From the NCBI GenBank assembly GCA_019722365.1, contig JADFUC010001145.1:310001-374000 (forward strand): a stretch of 64,000 nt of DNA, in the 5' to 3' direction. Shown in pieces: positions 12,650 through 26,067 of the stretch (position 1 is the stretch's first letter; each line of letters opens with the position of its first letter). A program made the translations under genes and the position numbers. Origin of the DNA: Lithospermum erythrorhizon (taxonomy: Eukaryota > Streptophyta > Magnoliopsida > Boraginales > Boraginaceae). Under the pieces are notes generated by a model, which was given only the letters and a program-made list of their open reading frames with translations, searched no databases and was not told the origin of the DNA.

Positions 12650-15045
12650 AAACATAATATTTGTCGAGGTTAGAAGTAAAACCATTAACGAGGATGAATC
12701 CCCCATTCATCCTTTCTAACCCCTTTATGTTCTGGGCTTTATCATTCGGCCCGATGCGATAAGGTCCTTCCAACGAGACTCGGCTTGTATCATTCAGCAG
12801 GATGGGTAATTAGATACAATCTGTGCCCAAATCTCCACTTGAAGCTGTTTGTTCTCTCTGTGATTGTAGATAGAGCCATGAAATGCTTATATTTACGCAT
12901 TTTGTATAAAGCTTCGGTCCGTACAAATCAAAAAAGTTAAGTTGTTACCGTTCGGTTGGTTGTTTTCTTCCTCGTTGAACCCCGGTAGCGGTAGGTGGGT
13001 AACCTGCCCGCTTGAGGAAAAGCTGCCTCAGACAATACACCGAGTGAATGGGGTCTCGCCGGTAGCATGTGAAGGGGTAGTTCTAAGAGACCCTGGCTTG
13101 TCGCGGGAGTTCGATGCACTTGACTCCTTTCTTTATTTCGCTTTGAATCATGTTCTTTTTATGCCCCGCCCAGAAAGAGTATGCGGTTAAATCGACTTCC
13201 CATGCTTGGATTGCATTGTGAGTAGTAGATGGGTGAGAACCGATGTTCTATGTTGTATTCTTCACAGAACTATGTCAATTCCTCACTTTCAAATTGTGGC
13301 CCGTTATCGGAGACAAGAATTCGGGGAACTCCAAAGCGGGTGATGACATGCTTCCATAGGAACCTTACTATGCTATCACTCCCCATTTTCTTGAGAGGGG
13401 ATACTCAAGGTTTCCTTTGGCCTTAGGTAATTTCCCTACCAAATCAATTCCCAGCGTGGCGAGGCAGTGGCGGGGATTTAATGTTGGGTCGCTGGGTTGT
13501 GGGTTGGTGTTATGTCAGCCCATTCGACAAGCTGCCACATAATTCATAGCATCTTTGACCAACGTGGGCCAAAAGTAACCTATTCGAGTAATCTTTACCG
13601 CGAGGATGCTGTGAATAAGTCCCAGCGCCAGCCTTGATGTACCTCAGCAAGTATTTTGGGAATATCTTCTTATGACACACAACTGAGCAACGACCCATCC
13701 CATGATGTCTTATATAGCTCACATTTATAGATGTGAAATCACGGCTGCGATACTTAATCTTTCGGCCTTTATTCGCATCCCGGGGAAGCGACCCTTGACA
13801 AAGTATCTTGTTATAGGGGTTCTCAATCTTGAGGGCTCTTGTAACATTGGCAAAGTGAGTTCTTCATGAGCCGGTTCTACCGGTTCACGTAAAGCTTGGT
13901 TGGGCAACTCATCATAATAGGTGGTTGTAAGTCTCGAGAGATGATCGGCTTCTTCATTCTGGATCCGAGGTATGTGTTCGAAGATGATCAGTTCGAAGCC
14001 TTTAGCTAGTACGGCTGCGTGGTCTTCCACGGCTTGGGTTAGGTGTTTTACTCCTTGCGTTCCCCTCGCAGGATCTATGACCAACCGAATCGCGCTTTAC
14101 CCGTATGCGGCGATTCCCGAAGGATTTGACTATGGCTAATCCTGTAATCAAGGCCTCATACTCTGCTTCATTGTTGGTAGTGCGAAAAGTGAATCGCGTA
14201 GGCGTCTTTCCATAGTTATCCGTGCGGTCCCAGTAGGATTCTAGCGCTGATCCACTTTTTTTCATTTCGGCTCCATCCACGAACATTAGCCACTCAGGTT
14301 TCTCCATTCCTAGCTCACCATTTCCTGGCCCGTTTACCACGTGACGGGCTGGTGTTGTGCATTCAATCATGAAGTCCGCTAATGCTTGAGCTTTGATGCT
14401 GGTTCGAGGGACATAGAAATGTCAAACTCGCTCAGCTCTATAGCCCATATCGTTAACCTCCCCGATAACTGCGGACTCGTAATGACTTTTTTCATGGGTT
14501 GATCCGTTACCACTTGGATAGGGTGTGACTCAAAGTATATCTTCAGTTTTCGAGCTGAGATCACCAGGGCAAATGCAAACTTGTCTATCAAAGGGTAATT
14601 CTCCTCTGCACAGTATAGGCCAACGACTCCTTAATAAAGCTGGCCTTTCTTTGCCCACTGTCAGCGGATCGGCAGCTCTATACGAACTCCCTTTGGATAC
14701 GTGAATCACCGGTTGTAACATTTCTCCCTCTTCAGGTTGTGATAGCAACTTAGGTGACCTCAAATACTCCTTCAATTCTTCGAAATCCTTGTTGCACTCC
14801 TCGTCCCAATAGAACTTAGTACTCGAAGCCCGTATGAGATTCTTGAAGAAGGGTAGGTTTCTCTCTCCCGATTTGAAATGGGCAGAAGCAGGACCCATGT
14901 GAGGCATCTGTGAGCTTACGGATATCCTTATATGCTTTGGGGGGGGGTTACACATTCAGAGATAGCTTTGTCTTGTCGGTTGGCTCAATTCCCCTTTCGC
15001 TATTCATGTTACCTAAAAATTTTCCAGCGGTGCGGGGTATACACG
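12650..15045 (-). mobile_element. degenerate Ty3/gypsy retrotransposon pol region, possibly Tat lineage
   Basis: Read on the minus strand, pol-like blocks appear in the normal gypsy order. Reverse-transcriptase end: about 15045-14810, including LPFFKNLIRASSTKFYWDEECNKDFEELK. First RNase H: 14600-14379, FAFALVISARKLKIYFESHPIQVVTDQP. A second RNase H-like block, 14370-14002: WLMFVDGAEMKKSGSALE then TTNNEAEYEALITGLAIVK. An integrase zinc-binding remnant follows near 13700, and an integrase core remnant at 13350-13270 with FGVPRILVSDNGPQFES. Stops and frameshifts break every part. A second RNase H before integrase is a mark of the Tat group, so I infer that lineage. The 5' part (gag, protease, 5' LTR) is missing; the element stops near 15045, about 380 bases from the end of RAD23. 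Confidence 0.8.
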
Positions 15046-15421
15046 TAAAAAAAATTATGGTTACACTTCTTTATGTAGATCTTAATTTTGAGAAAATTCG
15101 ACAGAACCCTTCCACAACTTTGATAGGGCATAGTACTGCCAAGCAAAAATCTTACAAAATCCACCATCTCCTTCTCCTTCCATACCCAACCCCTCCCCCC
15201 TTCCTTTTGAACCGAATAAAAAATCATTCAAAGTAAAAGCCTTGAAAAAGTTAGGAAACATGCTATGAGGATCAATTCCCATTAAATATCGCATAATAAT
15301 GCATATAGATCGACATCAATTCCAACTACACCCATTTAAAGTAGTCCACATAAAAATGTTTCAAAGCAATTTAAGACAAAAGTGTAACTGAAAGCATTTG
15401 AGAGAATACACTTGCCAATTG
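15046..15421. other. RAD23 3' flank
   Basis: Probably holds the RAD23 3' UTR on the minus strand. The polypyrimidine-rich plus strand near 15170-15200 opens spurious frames. No gene seen. Confidence 0.5.
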
Positions 15422-18400
15422 TCATTCATCAAATTCATGTATATGGTCCAATAGATAGTTCGCAGCCAGTTCCTCATTCTTGTTGCATGCAAAAAACACC
15501 TCCAACACCAGATTACGATCAAAACCCATTGCTTCAAGCTGAAAAGACCAGAGTAAATCATCACATATTGTAAGTTGATGACAGTCGACTGAATTAATAG
15601 AACTTTAAATAGATTACTAACAAAATAGTCGATTGCATATTATATTGCAGGGATTTGCTTACAATTATATAACTTAAAAATGTTGTGTGGGTATGTAAGT
15701 CGGTAAAATATTCAAGAAAGAATAAGGAGTCCGCACATGTAAAATGCCAATACAACTGCTGCATCCTAGTAAATGTGACATTAAACAGCAAAGGAAGAAC
15801 ATTGTGCTTCTGACATATAAACATTTTCACTTACCCGTTCAATTGCCTCCCGCTCCTCAGGTGTCACTGTCACAGCCTGAGGCATTGCTCCGGCCAGTTG
15901 CTCAAGTACATTTCTGGGAATCATACATGCAATCATCTCTTAATAGGATTGTATATATATGTAGCATAGAACGAGTACATAGACAAGGATATGTAGTCCA
16001 CATGGGATTCCAAATTCTAGATGGAACAAGATACAAGAAGAAAAACAGTTAATTCGTTCTCACCCTTCCCCTCCTTCAACAGGTTCATTGATCAACCGTA
16101 AGAAGTCTGCCTGATGCTCTTGAATCAACCGCACCAATTGTGGATTTTGCTTACCAAGCTCCTGCAACATAGGCTGCATAGAACAAAAGTAGACAACACC
16201 TTGGTTAGTACTTCCATGAATCCTGCTAAGCATAAATATAAGTAATCACTTAAGAACTCTAAAGTTATCACCTGCAAGATTTGCGGATTGGCCTGTACCA
16301 TTGCTCGCAATGCTTGGAACTGATAAGAAAGACAAACTATAATCCAAAAGTTCTTGTAACTAATATAAAGAAAAATTCTAGGACCAATATATTATCCTAC
16401 CTGTTGACTATTGCGGAGAAAATCAAGGGTTCCAGCACTTGCATTTGAGCCCACGGTTGGAAGTCCCTATCACAGAGAAAAATTATAGTATCACATTTCT
16501 TTTCCAATCCTGAACCATTGACATTCATAGCAAATCTACTTTACCTGAGGAAAAAGATCCAATGGATTAGCATTAGGTCCAGTTGCTGGAATAGCCGAAT
16601 GTGAAGGAACTGGAGATGGCGAGGTTCCACTCAACCCACCATCAGGAGCTTGAGTCAGTCCAACTGCAGGAGCTTGAGCAACAGGAGGGATTTCTGGTTG
16701 CTCAGGAATACCCTGACAAAATTATAATTAATGTAAAAAAAATAAAGGAAGAAAAGAATCCTAATCTCCAAGTACAAAGACAACTATACTGGTCAACGGA
16801 TTGCATCTATATTAACTCATCTAGTGAATGAGATGGATGAACTGAACCATCGGATCCAACAAAACTGACATCTAATAGGGAAACAGTAGAGGAAAAGGAA
16901 TAACACATGGTACTTTAAATAATTCTCATAAGGGCTTACACACTAAATAAACCAGAGGATACAAAATTTAAAGGAAAAATATCTATCAGAACATGGGTAG
17001 CTTCATAGATCATAAGGATATTCCATTTTTTGGGTGTTAGTGGATGGGGGCCGTTTGTGTTTCTCAGTTAAGCATTGATCAAAACATGACTAATGAAAGC
17101 GTAAAGATAATAAATGTAAAGGGGGAGTAACAATGCTTATTACTATAGACTTACAGAGTATAAATATTCAACAGCTCTCTCAGGATTATTGAATGCAGCA
17201 CGTAGAGCACGCACAACTGTGTCTCTATCCCAACTACCTCCACCCATATCAAGGATTTGCTGAATTGTAGTCTCTAAATTACTCCCAGCAACAAGACTAG
17301 AAGCAGCTTGGTCATAAACACCTCCCTCAGGTCTGTTATAGCAAAATAAATGAAGTTCTAAAAGAAAACCAAAGCAAACCAAGCCTTATCTCACCAAGCG
17401 GGCTCGGCTAAAATAAATGAAGTTCTCAGTCAAGAATAAAACACTTGTGGTAGTTCACTTAGGTTAGGTTTGTCATAAGAAATACTCACACGGCAGGAGC
17501 AGGAGCAGTGGATGACTCAGGAGCAGAGAGTGAACTGGAACAAGAAAGAATCAAGTGATGGAACTAGAACTAATTATGTCACAATTTCCATTCTACTCAA
17601 GCATATCATGGCTGATAACATAAGTAATGGAATAGAACTCACGGAATCGTAGCGGGAGCAGGTGTTTGAGCTGCAGCTACAGGCTGACTTGATGCAGCTG
17701 CAGCAATTGGAGGTTGGGCCTGCACTCAAAAGAAGCAACAAGCTTTATAGTGAAATGTTATAGCTAATGAATGTTTGGACAAAAAGTCATGCAGGCGAGA
17801 ACCATATCAGTCTAACCAGAACCAGTCAACAAAATGAGAAACAGATGCAGCAAGATAAATGGTCATTATTAGTTTTGATGACAAATATTGCACTCACCAC
17901 ACTTGAAGTTGTGGCTGGTTCTGTGGATTTCGTTGATTGAGAGCTAGATGAGGGTTTACTCTGACATATTTACATATTTCCAAAAGAACAAAAGTTAGCA
18001 ATATGAATAGCCAGATCACCTATTAAGAACACATCCACATGTATGTATGCAAGTCGTAAGCAACATAAATAGTCAGATTACAGCTTCCAGGATACATATA
18101 AACAACTAAAAAGATGTGATGTAACACTATATTTAAACAGTTTATAGTGATTGTAATTATCCAAACTTACAAGTGAAGTGTAAGTATTCATGCATATAAA
18201 TAGGTATGCATGTATACACTATACACATACATGCACTTCTCGAAAACAAAATTCAAACAAGTACAGGGATGAGAAAAGGAAAAGAACAGAAACCACCAAT
18301 CATGTATAGTCTTTTTCAATAGTTTTATTAGACCATGTGAAGCAGACCCGTCAATATCTTTTAAGTCTATAGTAGCAAGTTGATTTTGGTGTCACAAATA

Positions 18401-19943
18401 TCTATCAGTTAATATTTTCAACTTAAAAAAGATTTGCTCTCATGTCATCGTCGATTTGGTCTCCATCATAGGCATCTTCACATCAATCATACATCATGTC
18501 CTACCCAGTAACTCTAATCAAATTAACTAAACCAAGCCCTTCACCACCAAAAATGGGTACAGAATGACTTCTATAATATTTTATTTCATTCCATTACAAA
18601 CCACCACATTAAAACAAAGAGAAGAATACGTAAGGGTTGGGGAGATGACATAAATTCAGTCTAGTACTCACTGGTACCTTAGATAACATAATAACTATGA
18701 AACTGCCTTCTGAAACCTTGCTTTCCTCAAGGGTCGTCTCATCCTTCAGAACTTTACCCTGATGAATAATCATCTGCTGAGCAGCAGGGTACACATCTGC
18801 ACCCTGAACTGTCTCGATGATCTTCTTCACACCAGCAACCTAAAAAGGCATCAGGAAATCAACTCCACTCAGAGCTAATACTAATTTCAGATCAAGGAAC
18901 ATCCATTAAGCAGAATGATATTGAATTTCATTGCTTATGAAGACATGAGCATTGACAAACTGAATAAAATATGAAATGGAAGCTGTAGACCAAGCAGCAA
19001 TACATGTATGCTGCATCAAATTTATACGACTTCCCTAATAAAGTATATCAAAAGGCTTGCAGGCCGATTCACTTCATCCCACACTACAGCAAAACATTCA
19101 CGCTTATACCAAGTAAGGCATAATAAAAACGAATCAAATTGAAACAAAGAAGTCCGCGAGTTTATAAAACAAATAATAATTGTGTATTCACATTTCAGAG
19201 GTAAATTATTTTCGGAAATTGGATTGGGAAGCTGGTGCAAATGCTAAAAGAACTCAATTTGCAACAATTAAACCTCGACGAAATTTCACTGCTCTTTTTC
19301 ACCACAATTTAACACCAAGTCTTCCGACAAACTCAATCACTAATAAATGAATACCTTCTACAACGCCAATAATCCAAATACACCAAACGATCACCAGTAC
19401 CTTTTTTCAACTCCAAATTACCTCCAAACACTCAATTCCCACATAATCCCCAAAAAACACCCACACAAAACGTAAGTTTTTTTCACTCACTACTTAACTC
19501 CAAAACCCAAACTAATTCTAACATACTCCACAAAAAATCAATCATCAGATCAATTAACACAAATTATAGCTTAATTACCTCTAACCACTCAATTTCCACG
19601 AAATCTACTCAACTCCCAAACCCAAGCTAATTCAAACAAATTCCATAAATCCAATCATCAAATCAATGAACACAAATTATGGCTTAATTACCTCCAAACA
19701 CTCAATTTCCCCGAAATCAAGAAATTGTTACTCTCTACTCAACTCCAAAACCCAAGCTAATTGAAGCAAATTCCATAAACCCAATCATCAAATCAATTAA
19801 AGCAAATTACACAAATTATAGCTTAATTACCTCCAAACACTCAATTTCACAAAATGAATAAAAAGAAGGTAAATTACAGTGTCTTGAGGTTGAACTTGGA
19901 TCTCAAAGTGAGAGCCTTTAAGAGTCTTTACAAAAATCTTCAT
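15422..19943 (-). CDS. RAD23: ubiquitin receptor RAD23 (UBL-UBA shuttle protein)
   Basis: Twelve exons give 392 aa with all phases fitting: 19943-19878, 18839-18678, 17960-17898, 17719-17643, 17534-17490, 17332-17155, 16712-16545, 16466-16401, 16319-16272, 16173-16064, 15913-15835 and 15538-15422. Domains in order: ubiquitin-like domain from residue 1 ([17 protein letters not shown] to [10 protein letters not shown]), a Ser/Pro/Ala-rich linker, UBA1 ([20 protein letters not shown]), a second linker, the XPC-binding domain ([50 protein letters not shown]) and UBA2 ([20 protein letters not shown]) ending in HEFDE. RAD23 carries polyubiquitinated clients to the 26S proteasome through its UBL and supports nucleotide-excision repair through XPC/RAD4 binding. 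Length and domain order are normal, and plants usually have several copies. Confidence 0.97.
19540..19850. repeat. tandem repeat in RAD23 intron 1
   Basis: About three copies of a 115-130-base unit containing ACAAATTATAGCTTAATTAC, CTCCAAACACTCAATTTC and CAATCATCAAATCAATTAA. Copies begin near 19543, 19655 and 19785. Confidence 0.8.
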
Positions 19944-20018
19944 TTCAATTTTTTCTCCGCCGCCTCCGATTCCGGCAACCGTTGACTAATTGAGAGCTTA
20001 TGGAAGCACAAGGATTAG

Positions 20019-20028
20019 CTTTATATAT
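20019..20028 (-). promoter_or_regulatory. probable TATA box of RAD23
   Basis: TATATAAAG on the minus strand lies about 80 bases before the RAD23 ATG, leaving room for a leader of about 50 bases. The spacing fits a TATA element; transcription start not shown. Confidence 0.5.
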
Positions 20029-21375
20029 TGGGGGAGGATTTTCTGATAGCCAATAGGAACAAGCCACGTTTGTCAATGTTTTTTCGACTTTTACACTAGA
20101 CTTATAAGATTTTTCAATCTACTTCATTATTCACATCATAATCTTTTATTCAAATCAACATTAAATGTGTTAATTAAGATCATAACTTTAACCACTCGTT
20201 CAAAAATAAAGCTAATATTTCTTGTAAAATATGGAGTAAATATTTTCTTAGATGGTTATTTTCTATAGGTCAAAAAGCACTTTATCAAGTACATTTGACA
20301 TAAATAAGAGTGCTAAAACTATTTTAAATAATTGAATAAGCAAAAAACAATTTTCAACTATTTTAACTTTCTTACAACAATTCATTTTTCTTTCTTCCTC
20401 ATGTTGTAATAAGCTTGGGATAAAATGCACCCATAGATAAATTTGAAGAATTGAAGAAAATGTGTAAGTTATTTTGATTCTCAATCGATATTGGTTGTTT
20501 TGTAAACTTGTTCGACATTTTAATTTGTATTTTCAATTATACCAATAGTAATATTGTAACGAAACAGTTTCAAATTGAAATGGAAGAAGTCAAAGAACTA
20601 CACAAGAATTACAGAAGCAGCAGGCTTCAAATGCACCACAACTAAGTGTTTGCGACGAAGTCACTGCCTTCCGGTGCGGTTCCCACCTACTACATATTTA
20701 ACACAATTTGGTGATACGTTTGAACTGAGGTTAATCAAGAGTAGGATAATATTTTTAAATTAACCTAGAAGAAGGAATTCGAAGTGAATCTAGGTGAATG
20801 CATTAAAATATCGTTTGAATAATATTATCGTTTGAATAATATTAATCTTGACAGGGTGAATACATTATACTCCGTTTTGAGGGTGAATGATTTTAAGTTA
20901 AATATAGTCTATCCTAGTAAATTCATTTCTTTAGGTAAAACAATTTTTTAGAACGCCAAAGGAGGTAACTGCTCGAATTACCTAGATTCACCTCAAAACA
21001 AACAAACAGAAGAGGATCGAGGAGTCAGCCAGATATCTGTAGAAATTGCAAAATCTATCCATGCCTATATGAGTAGCATCAATCTAAAAATTGTAGATCA
21101 CAAGTTCACAACAGTATAATAGAATCTTTTGCATAAATGAAGGAAATAAAGGAACAAATGAGGTGACTAAAAAGTTGTGTACATCCGAACAATGCTGATC
21201 TATAGGATTATGCTCATATTCATGTAAGTCGATCTATGTGCACTTTATGGAGGGGATAAGTCGATGATCTACTACAAAACATAAGATATTCATTGAGTAT
21301 ACAACTCCCTTCTCAACAAGGATTTAGAGCACCTGCAATTCTTCTTTTGAAATGAAAAACACCAAACAAGCTTGA
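20029..21375. other. intergenic between RAD23 promoter and RBR ligase 3' end
   Basis: AT-rich spacer. A short direct repeat ATATCGTTTGAATAATATTA sits near 20808-20840. The last few hundred bases are likely RBR 3' UTR. Nothing else recognised. Confidence 0.5.
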
Positions 21376-22662
21376 CTACTTGCATGATCCATTGCACTGA
21401 GGCCAGTCTAAACCACATCGGTAACAGAATTGATGTCCACACCTGTATCACACACAGATCAGTTATTATTTGGCGACTTGAAAATGTTCCAGTCAATCTA
21501 AGGAAGCGAATCTAGCCGAAGAACAATTTATTACAAGGACAGACTTTATGAACTCAATCAACCAATTGTTGAGCAATGTATATAGTTATTACTAATATTT
21601 TAGTGACTTTTCAGTGCAATCGAAAGAAACAATTAAGGTACAAGATTTGATGTCACATGTGTTCGAGTGTCCAGCCATGGTGAAGATAGTTATATGTCCA
21701 GCCATAGTCCAACACCAATCACAAGAAATAAGAAGATCAACAGACCTGCAAGACATATGAGGGCAACCCCGATTCCTCTGGACATAGAATTTGCAGATGG
21801 GACACCTTTGCCATTTTTTCGTTTTTGCAAGCTTCATCAACATGATATCCTCTGCTTCAAATCCATCTTTGTTGAGCTTTTGAAATTCCTCACAGTTTAT
21901 CTTCTCATGCCAAGGAGATCTACACTGAAAACAGAACAACCTCTTGCAATGTAGACATTCAGATTTCTTAATAACTCGCTTTCCCCTTTTACAATCATCA
22001 ATTAACAAGCCTGAACAAGTCTTATAGGGACAGTAAACCTTCTGAGAAGCTGGAAACAACGACTCACATAAAGCATCCCCCCACCGATCAAAAACCTGAG
22101 CGGGCAAGATTTCCTGGCATTCCTCAAGATCTAATAGGCCTTTACACTCGGTAATGGGACAGGTGATGTGGGGTATGTTATCGTCCAGCTTTGAGGCCAC
22201 ATACCTTGTTATGCATTCGGAGCAATAATGATGATTGCAACTCTTGATAACGAATAATTCATACATAGGCTTATCATCAACACAGATGTCACACTTAAAC
22301 GTGTCCAACATAATAGTAGAATCAAGGTCACCATCATCATGATCAATCTTTGAAAGGGAAGTTTCACATTTATTTCTCTTCCTTGGTGGAGGCAAATCAT
22401 CAATCAAATGAACCTCATCTTCAATATAATCAAGATTCAGATCAAAAGCTCTCTTTAACCTCCCGGTTGAAAAGACAGGGGAAGGTTCAACATCGATGAA
22501 TTCTACATTAAGATCACTTACCCCCTTAGGCTCTTCATCATCACTAACCTCTAACAAAATAGGATTCTTTTTGCTACTTCCACTTAAGCACAAAATATCA
22601 TCATTATCATCGACATCGTCAATTTCAACTATCTCAACATTATCACTGACCATTTCTTGCAA
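21376..22662 (-). CDS. RBR (RING1-IBR-RING2) E3 ubiquitin ligase
   Basis: Two exons, 22662-21746 and 21442-21376, give 327 aa; the join TGCAG/GTGTGG restores SCRCGHQFCYRCG. The first 120 residues are acidic with short hydrophobic-acidic patches (VEIVEIDD, PILLEVSDDEE, HLIDDL) and one basic cluster (PPPRKRNK). RING1 starts at about residue 124 (CDICVDDK, CNHHYCSECI). The IBR follows (VYCPYKTCSGLL, CLHCKRLFCFQCRSPWH). RING2 (CPICKFYVQRNRGCPHMSC) holds the Cys of RNRGC that in this family accepts ubiquitin before transfer to substrate. The protein ends just after RING2 (WPQCNGSCK), with no ariadne domain, so it belongs with short plant RBR proteins rather than the ARI group. Substrates unknown. 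Confidence 0.93.
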
Positions 22663-23452
22663 ATAATACTCCCAATTTTTTAACTTATACCTTACTGCCT
22701 CACCCTAAAAATCAAGAAAATCAGTCACAACTCACAAGTTCAACATCCAAAACACAGATAACAACAATTTATTATCCAATAATAAATACCCCTCTATTTT
22801 CAATGCTCGAAATTAACAAATTCCGTAGCCTTAATTAACACACGTGACTTTCACTTAAATCAAAATTATCACGTCAACAGTAAAATAAGTAGAACACATA
22901 ATACTTTTACCAAATATTACAACATATACAAAAAATATTTGAGTCAACCATTAAATTCAAAATTGGAAAATCTTTTGGGTATGAAGTCAATAAATAATAC
23001 ATAACTATACAAGAATCTTAAAAATAATAATACAAATAATAGAATTCCGTCAAAAAACAATAATTTCAATAAAATATACACTATTTAATTAAAGAAACGA
23101 ATTTTGATACTTACGGTACACTATATGTTAAGCTGCTTCGCAAATTTAAGGTATTGTTTTATAAGATTCGATGAAGCTTCAATTTGAGTCTCAAAAAATA
23201 AATTGTGAGGAAAAATAAAATTGGGATTTTGATAGGTTACAGAATTAATGAAGCCCATTAACTGAAAATTGGTTACTAACTTATCAAATTAAATTAAGGA
23301 ACTAAATACAAAAGTCCAATTGGAAAAATATTTTTTTGACTGCTTTAGTGGTTTATACTCGGGGAGTTCTGGGTCCAGCAAAATATACCAACTTCCCGCC
23401 TTTGCATAAACACCTACGTCAGATTTTATTTTATTTTACTCCTAATTTTATT
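22663..23452. other. RBR ligase 5' region
   Basis: Upstream of the minus-strand RBR gene, AT-rich. A leader intron is possible but not assigned. No other gene. Confidence 0.4.
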
Positions 23453-23568
23453 TTATTTTTTATTTTATTTTTAAAAAAACCCACCCACCGCCCCCTTACA
23501 ATGAGAATCGAACCCAGCACCTCTAAGTCACTGGAAGGCCTCCTAACCACCAGGCCGTTCGATATTCT
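23453..23568 (-). mobile_element. tRNA-derived SINE with 14-base target-site duplication
   Basis: A 116-base unit bounded by perfect copies of CTCCTAATTTTATT at 23439-23452 and 23569-23582. On the minus strand it contains an A-box-like GGCCTGGTGGTTAGGAGG and a B-box-like GGGTTCGATTCTC about 30 bases later, then an A/T-rich 3' tail. Internal pol III boxes, small size and long TSD fit a tRNA-derived SINE. Confidence 0.8.
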
Positions 23569-23582
23569 CTCCTAATTTTATT

Positions 23583-26060
23583 TATTTTGTAATTGAATTA
23601 AATCAAATTAAACTTTATCCCAATTTTACCGTTTGTTTTTTTAATTGGATTAACGAGGTATATTCTAAAATTGATAAATTTAAAATTTATAGTGATATAT
23701 AACATTATATACGAGTATGGACAAGATGCATCTTGTTTGAATTTTTTCGTGAAGTATTTGTTCATTGGTAAGTTTCGGTCTCATTTAATAATTGTAATTT
23801 AATTATTTAGTGATATTGTATGAGTCTAGACAAATATCAAAATGCATAGCGTTTGAATCTTTTCAAGAAAAAATTCCTAATTTGTAGATTTCAATTTTAT
23901 TTAGTGAATTGATTAACTAGCGACCGATAAGAGAACTTTGCATAGAAAACAAACATACGATTGTTTTGGACTTAAGCCCCACTTCTATATTAGCATTAGA
24001 TATGGTAGTAAAAAAAACACTCAAATCTAAGTAGTAATTGAGTATGTAATGTAACTTCTAATTCTATTTTATCGAAGTCTGAAACCATAAAAACACTCCC
24101 TTTTTAGTTGAATGAACCAAATTGGCTAACAACAAAACCATAAGTACATCTGTACATGGACCAAGAGTTTGCAGTACAACATAATATATTCCAATTTCGA
24201 TTCTCCTATCAACACTATATTACTCCAACGTGATGCTATCAACAGTATTTTTCTCGAGCTCTGGATGGTTGAACTCGTTGACAGGAAGGATGATGACATG
24301 ACATTTACCATCGTTTTTTAGCTTTTTATATGTTTTTATTTTCAAATGGACCCGGTAACCAGTTATTAGCTCAATACTTTGCCGAAAAACCCGACTCGAT
24401 ACCAGGTCGATTGACTTTCGAGCTGGATTCGAAGAAATAAAATTACTCGATACCCACAATAATTGGATAATTAAGTGATCGATAAATTACCGATAAGTTT
24501 ACCCGTACGATCATACCCTCCTCAACCCAATTCGATAATAGCACTACGAGTTTTAAAAGCCTCGATGGGCAGCTAAAGTAACCCAGTTCGAGAGTGCTAA
24601 ATACCCGGCCCGACCTAATAATTTCATGCGGTGAATTAGTCACGCAAGTGGCGGTACACTATTGAAGTGGTTTAAAAGGAAGCTCTCGTCCACGACTAGT
24701 GAGGCACATCCGCGATTCACCTACTCACAGAATCTCGGGGCTCTTAAGGGGCCGCTAATGCTGATTTCATACTTTTGAATTTTGATAATAGCACTACGAG
24801 TTTATATGGGAGAGTTATGGAACAAAATGTGTTAAGCGGGCCGGTTATGTAATTTACGAAGGGGTTCGGCCCATTCTTATAAACCATTATCCAATTATGG
24901 GATTGGGCCAACGCCATTCATTTGTACTCATTTTTCTTTTTAACCGGACCCGCAGAATTCATTTGTACTCCTTTTTTTCTTTTTTAATGGGATAGCCGGC
25001 AGCTGCAATTGATATTTTTTGAATGAACATAGGCTAAATCTTGAATTGATACAATAATTTGAATTTAATTTTTATTCACTAATTTGAAAAGTATAAAATT
25101 GATATCATTGAATTTGTTTTTAAAAATATTCTCATAATATTACTTTTTCTGTAATTTTTCACAATGTACATAAAAAGTAATTGATAATTAAAGTTATATC
25201 TAAAAAACTGAGAAATTCAATTAATTTGAAATGTAGATATTACTATGTAACACTTAAATTTGTGGTGGAAATGTACTTGTTTCGTTGTACTAGTACCGCG
25301 TTCGATATTCTTCATATTGTTCGTTTCTATGATTGAGCTGACAAAAATTATTGCAAGAATAAATCCATTTGCTCACATGATAAGTGTTTCTTCTTTTCAC
25401 ATATTAAGGAGTATAATCTCTCTTTGACAAGTCACAATGACTAGTTCAAATCTTCTGCATTATCCAAAGCCATAGTCTTATCTTTAAACATATTTTCATA
25501 ATATTTTTTTTTAAAAAAAATTCATAATATAATTAAAGTGTCATAAATAGTCTTAAACAACATACATTATGATTAACGGATTAGTCAAAAGATAGAAAAA
25601 TGAAAAATTGAATTTTATCTTTGGAAAATTAAGACGCCCCACGTTTAGGATGGATACGAAATGATTAAATCAAAGCTGACACAAATCCACATCATTGTCC
25701 AATTTTGACAAATTTCATTATCCACTTGTCCATTATCTGGCAATCTATATATATATATATGAGTTTATATAAATCCTTCAAAAGTCAATCATCCATTGCT
25801 ACCATAAAGGTTTTTCTGTAAGATTCATATTCTAAGGGATTGGATAATTTTGTAACTCTTAACAATTTTGTTTGAAGATAAATCAACATTTAATATTTTT
25901 GGGTTTCTAGAGAGGTCATTGATATTTGTTTTTATTCACATTCCTCTGCGATCGTAACAAGAAAAGGTAACACACAATAATCTTATGATCTACTCCTCCA
26001 TATTGAAAATTTGATTGAGTAGGAAATGTTTTTTTTGTCCCATATTTGACCATTTAAGTT
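23583..26060. other. intergenic, transposon-rich spacer before the BTB-TAZ gene
   Basis: No gene supported. A 20-base direct repeat GATAATAGCACTACGAGTTT occurs at 24534-24553 and 24784-24803 around a GC-richer stretch, perhaps an unclassified mobile fragment. A TATA-rich stretch at 25746-25776 may belong to the BTB-TAZ promoter. Confidence 0.45.
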
Positions 26061-26067
26061 CTCAATG

